Assembly: GCA_039029535.1 (NCBI GenBank)
Contig: JBCCFW010000001.1
Span: 1-64,000, forward strand
Source of the DNA: JBCCFW01 sp039029535
GTDB taxonomy: Bacteria > Acidobacteriota > JBCCFW01
Length of the DNA: 64,000 bases
Reading direction: 5' to 3'
Numbering within the stretch: the first letter of the stretch is position 1; each line of letters opens with the position of its first letter. Position numbers and translations under genes: made by a program. Positions 17,130 through 25,521 of this stretch are shown piece by piece. The notes below the pieces were generated by a model. That model worked only from the letters and a program-made list of their open reading frames with translations. It was not told the origin of the DNA and searched no databases.

Positions 17130-18662
17130 ATGGCTGGAACGAAGTCGGCAATGGACGCGATCGTGGCGCTCGCCAAGCGACGGGGCTTCGTGTTCCCGGC
17201 GAGCGACATCTACGGTGGGATCAACGGCTTCTGGGACTACGGTCCGCTCGGCGTCGCGCTCAAGAACAACATCCGCGACTCCTGGTGGCGGGCCATGGTC
17301 GAGTGCCCGCCGGTCGGGCCCGATGGCGAGCCGCTCCAGATCGTCGGCCTCGACTCCTCGATCATTCAGAACGCCCGTGCCTGGGAGGCTTCCGGCCACG
17401 TCGGCGGCTTCTCCGACCCCATGGTCGACTGCCGCGAGTCGAAGTCGCGCTACCGCGCCGACCAGCTCGTCTGTGCTCCCGTCCAGCGAGAGGACGACGA
17501 GAGCGGCGAGGTCCTGGCCTGGCTGGCGGTCGCCGAGGGCTCCGAGGCTCCCGACGACTTTCGCAAGCGGGCGGACAAGCTCCTGAAGAAGAAGGGCGGC
17601 GGGCGCTCCGCCGCTCCCGCCGAGCTCGTCGCCTTCGCCGACCTTCCGACCGAGACGCGGGCCCAGGTCATGGGGCCCGACGCCAGCGAGCCGGGCACTC
17701 TCACCGAGCCGCGTGAGTTCAATCTCATGTTCCAGACCTACGTGGGGGCCCTGGCCACGGAGGACACCAAGACCTACCTCCGGCCCGAGACCGCGCAGGG
17801 CATCTTCCTCAACTTCCGCAACGTGCTCGACACCTCGCGGGTGAAGGTCCCCTTCGGGATCGCGCAGGTCGGCAAGGCGTTTCGCAACGAGGTCACGCCG
17901 CGCAACTTCATCTTCCGCTCGCGCGAGTTCGAGCAGATGGAGATGGAGTTCTTCTGCCACGAGTCCGAGGCGCGGCAGTGGTACGACTTCTGGAAGAACG
18001 AACGGCTCCGCTGGTGGGAGGGGCTCGGGGTGTCGTCGGACCGGCTCCGCCTGCGCGACCACGACGAGGACGAGCTCGCGCACTACTCCAGTGCCTGCGT
18101 GGACGTCGAGTACCAGTACCCGTTCACGGCGCCCAACTACGGTGAGCTCGAAGGCATCGCGCACCGTGGCTGCCACGACCTCTCGGCCCACACCGAGCAC
18201 TCGAACGCCAAGCTCGAGTATTTCGATCCGGTCAAGAAGGAGCGCTTCACGCCCCACGTCATCGAGCCGGCGAGCGGTCTCACCCGCGCGGTGCTGGTCG
18301 TCCTCTGCGAGGCCTACACCGTCGACGAGACGCGGCCGAGCAACGAGCTCATGAAGATCCCGTCGCGCCTGGCCCCGATCAAGGTCGGGGTCTTCCCGCT
18401 GGTGGCCAAGGACGGCCTGCCCGAGTTGGCGCGGCCCATCTACGAGGATCTCCGCCAGCGGTGGACGGCGCAGTACGACGCCAAGCAGGCGATCGGCAAG
18501 CGCTACGCCCGGATGGACGAGGCCGGCACGCCGTACTGCGTCACCGTCGACGGCGACACCAAGGCCGACGGCACCGTCACCATCCGCGACCGCGACACCG
18601 GCGCGCAGGAGCGGGTCGGCAGCGATCGCATCGTCGAGTACCTGACCGAGCGCCTGGGCTGA
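17130..18662 (+). CDS. glyQS: Glycyl-tRNA synthetase (dimeric alpha2 type)
   Basis: A class II synthetase that charges tRNA-Gly; this is the single-chain dimeric enzyme, not the alpha/beta tetramer. I use the ATG at 17130 because the catalytic domain begins at once (AIVALAKRRGFVFPASDIYGGINGFWDYGPLGVALKNNIRD). Motif 2 region appears as QVGKAFRNEVTPRNFIFRSREFEQMEMEFF, and motif 3 region follows EPASGLTRAVLVVLCEAY. The anticodon-binding domain begins LAPIKVGVFPLVAKDGL. At 510 residues it is of usual length for the type. A charged, Lys-rich linker near residue 150 (KLLKKKGGG) separates two halves of the catalytic core. It sits between the two fliA genes with no obvious functional link. Confidence 0.93.
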   Translation: MAGTKSAMDAIVALAKRRGFVFPASDIYGGINGFWDYGPLGVALKNNIRDSWWRAMVECPPVGPDGEPLQIVGLDSSIIQNARAWEASGHVGGFSDPMVDCRESKSRYRADQLVCAPVQREDDESGEVLAWLAVAEGSEAPDDFRKRADKLLKKKGGGRSAAPAELVAFADLPTETRAQVMGPDASEPGTLTEPREFNLMFQTYVGALATEDTKTYLRPETAQGIFLNFRNVLDTSRVKVPFGIAQVGKAFRNEVTPRNFIFRSREFEQMEMEFFCHESEARQWYDFWKNERLRWWEGLGVSSDRLRLRDHDEDELAHYSSACVDVEYQYPFTAPNYGELEGIAHRGCHDLSAHTEHSNAKLEYFDPVKKERFTPHVIEPASGLTRAVLVVLCEAYTVDETRPSNELMKIPSRLAPIKVGVFPLVAKDGLPELARPIYEDLRQRWTAQYDAKQAIGKRYARMDEAGTPYCVTVDGDTKADGTVTIRDRDTGAQERVGSDRIVEYLTERLG

Positions 18663-18978
18663 GGTCCGCCCCGCGGGAGGCCCACCCGGCGACCTCGGTG
18701 CGCCGGGGCTCTCGCGAATCCACGTCAAGCTCCGCTCGCTCCCCGTCGATGAGGGAGACAGGGAGGTCGTTCGAGCGGAACTCGAACGGTCTGCCCACGG
18801 GCCCAGCGCCTGCGCCCCTCGAGGGCGCCGAGCGCGGGTGAGCGGGGCCCTGCCCCCCACTTTCGCGATTGGAATCAGTCCAACCGTTCGGCCAAAAGGT
18901 CAAGCGAGGCTCCGGGGCTGGATCCGTGAAAGTGCCGAATTCGGCAGTTTCGGCCCAAACACGCCAGGCTGGTCAGCA
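18663..18978. other. Intergenic spacer upstream of fliA
   Basis: This stretch of the 366-bp spacer carries no supported gene. Its downstream part is locally richer in A/T (about 18875-18960), which suits the upstream region of the sigma-54 promoter at 18979 where an activator would bind. Confidence 0.4.
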
Positions 18979-18994
18979 TGGCATCCACCTTGCG
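18979..18994 (+). promoter_or_regulatory. Sigma-54 (-24/-12) promoter of fliA
   Basis: TGGCAT (18979-18984), CCACC, TTGCG (18990-18994). Only the last base of each box departs from TGGCAC-N5-TTGCW. The fliA ATG is 35 bp downstream, preceded by an AAGGAG ribosome site. Confidence 0.8.
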
Positions 18995-19028
18995 CTAGGG
19001 ACTGGCAGGGGGGACGAAGGAGCCGACA

Positions 19029-19793
19029 ATGAGCCTCGCAGCCAACAGCGTTCTCGAGTCCCAGGACATCATCTCCGCTCAAGACCAGGACCAGCTCATC
19101 ACCGAGCACCTTCCCCTGGTCCGCCAGGTCGCTCAGCGCTTCCAGGTGGGCTCGGGCGCTCCGGTCGACTTCGGTGACCTCGTCCAGCTCGGCGTGCTGG
19201 GCCTCATCGACGCCACCAAGAAGTTCGACGCCGACAACGGCACGCCCTTCGCCTCTTACGCCCGCTTCCGCATCAAGGGCGCCATCCTCGACGGTCTCCG
19301 TCAGCTCGACTTGGTGCCCCGGTCGGTCCGTCGGCAGCGGCGCCGGCTCCTCGAGGCCACGCGGGAGCTCGAGCAGCGCTCCGGTGGCAGCACCTCCGAG
19401 GACGAGCTCGCGGCCATCCTCGAGCTGGATCACGAGGAGCTCGCTCAGCTCAAGCAGTCGATGCACGCCGGTCACTGCAGCTCCCTCGAAGAGCTGTGCG
19501 AGAAGGGCGCGGACGCCGAGATCAACGAGGTCGTGTCCGATCCCGATGCCGGCCCCGACGAGCAGGTCGTCCGCCAGCAGCTCCGCAAGGTGCTCCGGCA
19601 GGCCATCGACGGGCTCCCCGAACGGGAGCGCACCGTCCTCGCCCTCTACTACTACGAGGGACTGACCATGCGGGAGATCGGCGAGGTCCTCGACGTGACG
19701 GAGAGCCGGGTGAGCCAGCTCCACTCCAAGGCGATGGTCCGGCTCCGCTGCCGCCTCCGCTTCGTGGGCGTGCTCGAGCCGACGCTGGCCTGA
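19029..19793 (+). CDS. fliA: Flagellar sigma-28 factor FliA
   Basis: A 254-residue sigma factor that directs RNA polymerase to late flagellar genes. Region 2 is DLVQLGVLGLIDATKKFDADNGTPFASYARFRIKGAILDGLRQLDLVPRSVRRQRRR, with the LDxVPRSVR signature of FliA. Region 4 is LPERERTVLALYYYEGLTMREIGEVLDVTESRVSQLHSKAMVRLR. The ATG at 19029 has an AAGGAG at proper distance. It is under a -24/-12 promoter and is followed, after a hairpin, by an FlgM-like gene. Sigma-28-type promoters for its likely targets (fliD, one flagellin) are visible in this window. Confidence 0.92.
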   Translation: MSLAANSVLESQDIISAQDQDQLITEHLPLVRQVAQRFQVGSGAPVDFGDLVQLGVLGLIDATKKFDADNGTPFASYARFRIKGAILDGLRQLDLVPRSVRRQRRRLLEATRELEQRSGGSTSEDELAAILELDHEELAQLKQSMHAGHCSSLEELCEKGADAEINEVVSDPDAGPDEQVVRQQLRKVLRQAIDGLPERERTVLALYYYEGLTMREIGEVLDVTESRVSQLHSKAMVRLRCRLRFVGVLEPTLA

Positions 19794-19807
19794 GAAGCTC
19801 CTGGAAG

Positions 19808-19832
19808 CCCTCTCCGCAGGCCGCGGAGGGGG
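19808..19832 (+). terminator. Hairpin between fliA and the flgM-like gene
   Basis: CCCTCTCCGC (19808-19817), loop AGGCC, GCGGAGGGGG (19823-19832): ten pairs with one G-U. It may end part of the fliA transcript or tune read-through into the anti-sigma gene. Confidence 0.55.
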
Positions 19833-19898
19833 ACGGAAACACGCACGCGTCGACCGGGTTCTTGGCGCGACGGGTCGCTTCCGTCATGATCTGAGCGA

Positions 19899-20132
19899 TT
19901 GAGCGCTCAAGTCGCGAGACGACTGCGCCGATTCACAAGCATCGTGGACAACGAGGCTCGCTCCGACGACAGGAGCACGACACCGACCGAGACCTCGCTC
20001 GAGGACGCCCGACGTCGCGAGCGGCTCAAGCTCTTCCGTGACCTGATAGCCCACGACCTGTATCGCGTCGACGAGGACCGTCTCGTCGATCGCCTGCTCG
20101 ATCAGGTCGACCTGGGGCAGCGCAGCGCTTGA
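19899..20132 (+). CDS. flgM: FlgM-like anti-sigma-28 factor
   Basis: A 77-residue protein whose C-terminal part (KLFRDLIAHDLYRVDEDRLVDRLLDQV) matches the FlgM pattern of a helix, a short YRVD turn and a second helix (compare ANGTYRIDAEAIADAMI-type FlgM ends). The N-terminal half is polar and probably disordered, as in FlgM, which binds and blocks FliA until the hook is complete. The start is uncertain: the TTG at 19899 lies in a perfect palindrome (TTGAGCGCTCAA), and the GTG at 19944 would give 62 residues. It follows fliA by 105 bp, which supports the assignment. Confidence 0.65.
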   Translation: MSAQVARRLRRFTSIVDNEARSDDRSTTPTETSLEDARRRERLKLFRDLIAHDLYRVDEDRLVDRLLDQVDLGQRSA

Positions 20133-20165
20133 CGCCCCTCGCATCGGATCTCCCCGAGGTCTCCC

Positions 20166-21125
20166 GTGGCTGACGCCGACGCGCGTCCGGCCGGGCTCCA
20201 GCTCCAGCCGGTGCTCAGGGTCACCTCGCTTCGGAGCGTCCCCCGACCCGCACTCCTCGCGCTCCTGCGTGCCGAGAGGGACACCTGGGCCCGCCGCCTG
20301 CGCTGGTCTCCGCCGGATCCCGGGCAGGTCCTGGAGCTGGCCGCCAGCAGCGGGATGCTCCAGGGGCTCGCCCTGCAGCGCGGTGAGGAGCTCATCGGCT
20401 ACGGATCGACCCACTCCAGCCCCGGGCTGTTCCGGGTCGGGTCGTTCTACCTACGCCCCGAGGCGCCGCCGGAGAGCGTGGACCTGCTGGTCGCAGCGCT
20501 GCTCGGCAGCAACGATGGACGTCGTTTCGAGGCGCAGCTCTCGGCCTTCGAGTGGCAGGACCAGCTCGATCGGGCGATGACTGCCCGGGGCGTCACCGTG
20601 ACCCCCCGAGACTGGCTCGCCCTCGACCTCCGGCGGCTCCCCGCCGAGCCGACCGGGCTCGACCTGCGGCTCGCGCCGTGGACCGTCCGGAGCATCGCGG
20701 AGTGCGCCGACCTGCTGGTTCAGGCGCACCAAGGGTCGACCGAGGCGGCCATCAACGCCACCTTCCGGGACCGTCGCTCCGCCCACTCGTACCTCGAGGA
20801 CCTCGTCCGGGGCCCGGGCTGTGGTCGCTTCAGCCCCTCGATCTCACGCCTGGCCCACGTCGACGGCCGCCTGGCCGGCTTCTGCGTCGTGACCGACGTC
20901 GGGCCGGCGGCCGCGCACCTGCCCCAGGTGGCCGTCGCCCCCGACTGCTGGGGAGGCGGGGTCGGCACGGCCCTGCTCCTGGCGGCCGCCACCTCGGCTC
21001 GGGAGGCCGGTCACTCCTGGCTGACCCTCTCGGTGAGCCGCTCCAACGCCCGGGCGGCCGAGTGGTATCGCCGGCTGGGCTTCCAGGGCCTGTCCCGCTT
21101 TTCGGCCTACCACGCCGACGGCTGA
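20166..21125 (+). CDS. GNAT-family N-acetyltransferase
   Basis: A 319-residue protein with the acetyl-CoA-binding GNAT core in its C-terminal half: HLPQVAVAPDCWGGGVGTALLLAA is motif A with the Q/R-x-x-G-x-G/A-type pyrophosphate loop, followed by WLTLSVSRSNARAAEWYRRLGF (motif B and the conserved Tyr). The N-terminal 150 residues look like a second, degenerate GNAT-like half (LIGYGSTHSSPGLFRVGSFYLRP), so it may be a tandem GNAT. The GTG at 20166 is 33 bp after the flgM-like gene. The substrate is unknown. Confidence 0.8.
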   Translation: MADADARPAGLQLQPVLRVTSLRSVPRPALLALLRAERDTWARRLRWSPPDPGQVLELAASSGMLQGLALQRGEELIGYGSTHSSPGLFRVGSFYLRPEAPPESVDLLVAALLGSNDGRRFEAQLSAFEWQDQLDRAMTARGVTVTPRDWLALDLRRLPAEPTGLDLRLAPWTVRSIAECADLLVQAHQGSTEAAINATFRDRRSAHSYLEDLVRGPGCGRFSPSISRLAHVDGRLAGFCVVTDVGPAAAHLPQVAVAPDCWGGGVGTALLLAAATSAREAGHSWLTLSVSRSNARAAEWYRRLGFQGLSRFSAYHADG

Positions 21126-21238
21126 GCGGTCGGACCGGGCTTGACGGCGATCTTGGACGCTTTCCCGTCTGGAAGCGCCTGAGCTACCATCGGCGGCCCC
21201 TCGCCCCCCGCGGGGCCCTCCCCGATGGAGTACCGACG

Positions 21239-22198
21239 ATGACCCGCGCCCGGTCCCTCTTCGTCCCGGCCCTCGCGCTGACCTTGAGCCTCGCCCTTCC
21301 TTCTTCCAGCTCCGCGCAGCAGGACGGCGGCTACCGCCTGCTGGAGGACCTGCGAGTGGCGACCGCCCGTCTCGAGTTCGCGCTCGAGCAGACCCGGCTC
21401 AGTGATGGCGTCCTCGGCGTCGAGCAGCGCCGAGAGCGGAAGATCCTGGTCCGCAGGTCCCGCTCCCTCATGAAGAACGCGGCCGCGGTGGGCGCCACCG
21501 ACACGGTCACCATCGAGGGTTTGGTCACCGACCTGCGTGACACGCGGCAGGCCGTCCTCGACTGGTACGACGGTCTCTCCAGCGACCGTCCGAGCCCCGA
21601 GCGCAAGGCCGCCTACCGCTCCGCCTTCATGGAGGTGCTGAAGTACCGCGACGTCGCCACCGACGTTCAGGGTGCCGTCGACTCGCTGAGTCTCGACGAG
21701 CGCGCTCGGCTCGCCGAGCTCCTGACCGAGGGCGAGGGCCATGTCTCGACGATCCGCAACAAGCGCGAGGTGGATCACGTCGGTCGTCAGGGCGCGGTGA
21801 TGGGGCTCATCAACGTCCGCAGCCAGCTCGCCGACATGCTCGCCGGCACGCGTCAGCTCAAGGCGCGTCAGCTTCCCTTCGTGCCGCAGGCGCGGGTCCG
21901 CACTCCGTGGACCGACGTCGGCTACTCCGAGAACGGCTTCACTGCCTTGCGCGCGCGCTTCGTGCGACCGGGCAGCGCCTTCCTGACCGTTCGCAACGAT
22001 GCCGACGAGACGCGTCACCTCTTCGTCGAGGTCGAGCTCACCGACGTCGGTGGCGTGCGCACGGGCTCCGGCGTCTTCGAGACCGCCGACCTCGAGGAGT
22101 TCCGGGCAGGTGAGGTGCGCGAGGTCTTGATCCCGATCGAGATCGAGCATCGCGACTTCTGGAACCTGACCCGTCAGTACTCGCTCTATCTCGACTGA
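21239..22198 (+). CDS. Exported protein of unknown function
   Basis: A 319-residue protein with a signal peptide (MTRARSLFVPALALTLSLALPSSSSAQ). Residues 25-210 are mainly helical (RLEFALEQTRLSDGVLG, ERARLAELLTEGEGHVSTIRNK). The C-terminal 110 residues are beta-rich (ARFVRPGSAFLTVRNDADETRHLFVEVELTDVGG), like an immunoglobulin-type domain, ending FWNLTRQYSLYLD. I recognise no family. It precedes the mrp-like gene by 7 bp, suggesting one transcript, though a periplasmic protein and a cytosolic Fe-S carrier need not work together. Confidence 0.7.
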   Translation: MTRARSLFVPALALTLSLALPSSSSAQQDGGYRLLEDLRVATARLEFALEQTRLSDGVLGVEQRRERKILVRRSRSLMKNAAAVGATDTVTIEGLVTDLRDTRQAVLDWYDGLSSDRPSPERKAAYRSAFMEVLKYRDVATDVQGAVDSLSLDERARLAELLTEGEGHVSTIRNKREVDHVGRQGAVMGLINVRSQLADMLAGTRQLKARQLPFVPQARVRTPWTDVGYSENGFTALRARFVRPGSAFLTVRNDADETRHLFVEVELTDVGGVRTGSGVFETADLEEFRAGEVREVLIPIEIEHRDFWNLTRQYSLYLD

Positions 22199-22205
22199 GG
22201 GGGCG

Positions 22206-23294
22206 ATGAGCGCAAAGGTCGAGGCGTCGATTCGCCAGGCCCTGAGCAAGGTCCTCGATCCCGAGCTGAAGATCGACCTCGTCACCGCCGGCATGGTCAA
22301 GACCGTGTCGGTCGGCTCGGGCTCGTCCGAAGTCGAGATCGAGCTGACCACGCCGGCCTGCCCCCTCAAGGATCAGATCGAGTCCGAGGTCCGTCAGGCG
22401 CTGTCGACGGTCGACGGGCTGGGCGAGCTCGACCTGCGCTTCTCGGCGCGCGTCCGCTCTGCGGCGCCCCTGGCGCAGGACGTCCCCGGCATCCGCAACG
22501 CCGTGGTCGTGGCCTCGGGCAAGGGCGGGGTGGGCAAGTCCACCGTGGCCGTGAACCTCGCCGTGGCCCTGGCGGCCGAGGGCGCGAAGGTCGGGCTGCT
22601 CGATGCCGACATCACCGGACCTTCGGTGGCGAAGATGCTCGACCTCGAGGCGGCCACGCCCCGTTCGAAGGGCGGCAAGCTGCTCCCACTGAAGTGGTCG
22701 AGCGGCAAGCTCTCGCTGTCGGTCATGAGCATGGCCTTCTTCGTCGAAGACGCTCAGGCCGTCATGTGGCGGGGGCCCATGCTCCACAAGGCCCTGCAGC
22801 AGTTCCTCCAGGACGTCGACTGGGGCGAGATCGACTACCTCCTCATCGACTCGCCGCCCGGTACCGGTGACGTGCAGATCTCGCTCTCGCAGATCTTGCC
22901 GATCAGCGGCGCCGTGGTCGTGACCACGCCACAAGACGTCGCCTTGCTCGACGTCCGCCGGGCGGTGTCGTTGCTCGAGAAGGTGAAGATCCCCGTCATG
23001 GGCGTCGTGGAGAACATGGCGTCCTTCGTTTGCAAGGACTGCGGCTCGGAGCATCACCCCTTCGGCCAGGGCGGCGGACAGCGTCAGGCTGACGACTTGG
23101 ACGTCCCCCTGCTGGCGTCGGTCCCCCTCGAGCTCGGCGTGCGCATCGGCGGCGACGACGGCAACCCCGTGGTCGCCGGGGGCTCTGGTCCCGCCGCCGA
23201 CGCCCTCGCCGCGGCCGCGCGATCCCTGGCGGGTCGGCTCAGCCTGATGGCGCAGAAGAACCCCTTCGCCCGCGAGCTTCCTGTCGTCAAGTGA
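22206..23294 (+). CDS. apbC: Mrp/ApbC-family Fe-S cluster carrier ATPase
   Basis: This cytosolic P-loop ATPase carries and transfers Fe-S clusters to target proteins. Residues 1-90 are a MIP18-type (DUF59) domain (LSKVLDPELKIDLVTAGMVK, TTPACPLKDQIE). The P-loop domain follows with the deviant Walker A VASGKGGVGKS (about residue 104-114), Walker A' LLDADITGPSV and switch II DYLLIDSPPGTGD. ENMASFVCKDCG contains the CxxC that in this family ligates the bridging cluster in a homodimer. The 362-residue length is typical. The next gene's GTG overlaps its stop, so the two are translationally coupled. Confidence 0.92.
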   Translation: MSAKVEASIRQALSKVLDPELKIDLVTAGMVKTVSVGSGSSEVEIELTTPACPLKDQIESEVRQALSTVDGLGELDLRFSARVRSAAPLAQDVPGIRNAVVVASGKGGVGKSTVAVNLAVALAAEGAKVGLLDADITGPSVAKMLDLEAATPRSKGGKLLPLKWSSGKLSLSVMSMAFFVEDAQAVMWRGPMLHKALQQFLQDVDWGEIDYLLIDSPPGTGDVQISLSQILPISGAVVVTTPQDVALLDVRRAVSLLEKVKIPVMGVVENMASFVCKDCGSEHHPFGQGGGQRQADDLDVPLLASVPLELGVRIGGDDGNPVVAGGSGPAADALAAAARSLAGRLSLMAQKNPFARELPVVK

Positions 23295-24229
23295 GCGACG
23301 AGCTCGGGCGGGCCCTGGAGGGGGAGCCCGCGGAGGGGGAGACGCCACGTCGCTGGACGACCTGTCGCTGCGGTTGTCTCGCGGCGCTCGTCGTCACCGT
23401 GGTCGTGGCTGCCTTCGTCTACGTCCAGTGGATCCATCCCATGGTGCGGGCGGCCCGGGAGATGGACGCGAGTCTCGATCGCTACCAGGAGGCACGGCGT
23501 CAGCTCTGGCAGGTGGACGTCGACCTTCCCTCGCCCTGGCAGGGTGACCTCGCCGAAGTCGACGTGCCCGCCGACCTGCTCGATCGTTACGTTGCGCTGC
23601 GCCAGGAGCTGGGTCCTCCGATGGCCAAGGCGGAGGTGGCTGCCAAGTCTCCCAAGCGCCCGCTCGGCTCAGGGCTGCTCGGGGGCTTCGGGCACACGAT
23701 GCAGGAGATCGGGGCCACGCCGCAGAAGGCCCGTCTCGCGGAGAAGACGGTGCGGGCTCTCCAGCAACGGCAGGTGACCCCTGCGCGCTTCGACCAGATG
23801 CTTCAGCTCGTCGAGCACCGCTTCCTCGACAGCCACCTCGCCACCACGGGGGGGCTGACCCCGGTCGAGCGGCACGAGCTCCTCCTGGCGCGAGCCAATC
23901 TCCGCTTCGCTCAGAAGATCCACCACCTCGACAAGTTCCTCGACGAGACCACCGACGGGGACGACGTGGCCCACGAGTCGAAGGCCGACGTCAACGAGCT
24001 GAGGGCTCAGATCACCGAGCTTTCGCGACGGGGGCAGGACGCCGACCGGACGCTGAGCCCCGCGACGCTCGCCTTGTTCGAGTCGCGGCGGGAGGAGCTG
24101 GAAGCCCTGCCGACCCTCGGGCTCGCGCACCTCTTCGAGCTGGCGGCCTGGCCGTGGCTGCCCGGGGACCAGGAGACCGACGAGTCCGATCAGGAGCTGA
24201 CGGCCTGGGAGGCCCTCAACCCCCGTTGA
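23291..24229 (+). CDS. Membrane-anchored protein, tandem paralogue 1
   Basis: A 312-residue protein with a short cytoplasmic N-terminus containing CRCGC, one transmembrane helix (AALVVTVVVAAFVYVQWI, about residues 31-48) and a long helical extracytoplasmic part. The block DLPSPWQGDL...DLLDRYVALRQELGPPMAKAE is shared with the next gene (HPSPWADDAL...LVDRYVVVRAELGPPMAAFAQ), as are QEIGATPQKARLAEK, FDQMLQLVEHRFLD and LSPATLALFESRREELEALP. It starts with a GTG overlapping the apbC stop. Function unknown. Confidence 0.75.
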   Translation: MSDELGRALEGEPAEGETPRRWTTCRCGCLAALVVTVVVAAFVYVQWIHPMVRAAREMDASLDRYQEARRQLWQVDVDLPSPWQGDLAEVDVPADLLDRYVALRQELGPPMAKAEVAAKSPKRPLGSGLLGGFGHTMQEIGATPQKARLAEKTVRALQQRQVTPARFDQMLQLVEHRFLDSHLATTGGLTPVERHELLLARANLRFAQKIHHLDKFLDETTDGDDVAHESKADVNELRAQITELSRRGQDADRTLSPATLALFESRREELEALPTLGLAHLFELAAWPWLPGDQETDESDQELTAWEALNPR

Positions 24230-24242
24230 CGCGACGCGCCAT

Positions 24243-24260
24243 CGGGGCGGCTGAGCCCCG
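24243..24260 (+). terminator. Hairpin between the two paralogous membrane genes
   Basis: CGGGGC (24243-24248), loop GGCTGA, GCCCCG (24255-24260): a perfect 6-bp stem just after the first paralogue's stop. It may partly separate its transcript from the second copy. Confidence 0.4.
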
Positions 24261-24325
24261 CTCGTGAAACCGTGCGCGGCGTCGGGCAGTAGCCACCGCT
24301 GCGTCACTGAGGAGAGGAGCCGTCG

Positions 24326-25258
24326 ATGAGCTCGGACAAGCGTGGTTGTTGGGTCGCCTGTGGGGTCGGGTGCTTGCTGTTCCTGGTCCTGGTCGTGGGC
24401 GGTTGCACCGTCCTCTACCTGAAGGTCCTCAAGCCGACCGCAGACGCCGCCCAGCGGATCGAGGAGGCCGCCAAGCGACAGCGAGCCGCTCAGCGTGAGC
24501 TGGAGGCGCTCGACGAGCAGCACCCGAGCCCCTGGGCCGACGACGCCCTCGGTGCGGTCGAGATCACCCCCGAGCTGGTGGATCGGTACGTGGTGGTGCG
24601 TGCTGAGCTGGGGCCGCCGATGGCCGCCTTCGCGCAGTCCGAGACCGAAGGAGAGGACGGACCGTCGGGGTTGTTCGGCTTCATCAAGTCGATGGGCTCG
24701 GTCATCCAGGAGACGGGGGCCAGCCCCGAGCGGGCGGCCCTGGCCGAGCAGGCCGCTCGGTCCCTCGGCGACCAGCAGCTCGGGCCCGCTCACTTCGACC
24801 AACTCCTGCGGGTCGTGGAGCACCGCTTCCTCGACCACCCCGAGGCCTGGCTGGGCGCGTTGAGCCCCACCGAGCGGGTGGAGCAGAGACTGACCGAGAC
24901 CCAGCTCGGTCTCATCGAAGAGCTGAAGGGGGTCGCGGAGAGCTTCGGTTCGTCTCCCGACGAGACCCGCGACATGGAGGAGCAGATCGAGAAGCTGGAG
25001 ACGCGCCTGGCCGAGATCCGCGACAAGGCGGCCACCGCCGACCGCGCCATGAGCCCGGCGACGGTGCAGGTCCTGGAATCGCGACGGTCCGAGCTCGAAG
25101 GGCTGCCAGGTCAGGGGCTCGAGGCCCTCTTTGCCCTCCGGACCTGGGACCACCGGCGCCAGGAGCAGAACCTGAAGGTCGACTGGGGCTCGACCGAGGT
25201 GGAGATCACGGGGCCGGGAAGCGGTGAGGCCGAGGACGCCGCCGAGCAGCAGGAGTGA
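24326..25258 (+). CDS. Membrane-anchored protein, tandem paralogue 2
   Basis: A 310-residue paralogue of the preceding gene with the same plan: short polar N-terminus with a Cys (SDKRGCWVACGVGC), one transmembrane helix (LLFLVLVVGGCTVLYL), then a helical, charged domain of about 270 residues. GAGGAGAGGAG directly precedes the ATG at 24326. Shared blocks include QETGASPERAALAEQAARS, HFDQLLRVVEHRFLDHPE and MSPATVQVLESRRSELEGLP. The likely origin is local duplication. I see no catalytic motif. Confidence 0.75.
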   Translation: MSSDKRGCWVACGVGCLLFLVLVVGGCTVLYLKVLKPTADAAQRIEEAAKRQRAAQRELEALDEQHPSPWADDALGAVEITPELVDRYVVVRAELGPPMAAFAQSETEGEDGPSGLFGFIKSMGSVIQETGASPERAALAEQAARSLGDQQLGPAHFDQLLRVVEHRFLDHPEAWLGALSPTERVEQRLTETQLGLIEELKGVAESFGSSPDETRDMEEQIEKLETRLAEIRDKAATADRAMSPATVQVLESRRSELEGLPGQGLEALFALRTWDHRRQEQNLKVDWGSTEVEITGPGSGEAEDAAEQQE

Positions 25259-25295
25259 TGCTCGGGCCCAGGCGCCGTCGCGCCGGGCGCCTTCC

Positions 25296-25324
25296 TTGAC
25301 CACCCCCTGGGCCGCTGCTACCGT
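25296..25324 (+). promoter_or_regulatory. Sigma-70-type promoter of tRNA-Leu
   Basis: TTGACC (25296-25301), 17-nt spacer, TACCGT (25319-25324). The -35 matches 5 of 6, the spacing is ideal and the tRNA starts about 50 nt downstream. Confidence 0.55.
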
Positions 25325-25375
25325 CCCCCGCCCGGCCGACCGTCCCGGCTGGGAGGACTCGTTCGGGACCTCCGG

Positions 25376-25463
<88 letters not shown>

Positions 25464-25521
25464 CACCCCGAGGGAGGGGAGCGCACCGAACGGCCCGGAT
25501 CCAGCCGAGAAAGCCTGCGGA

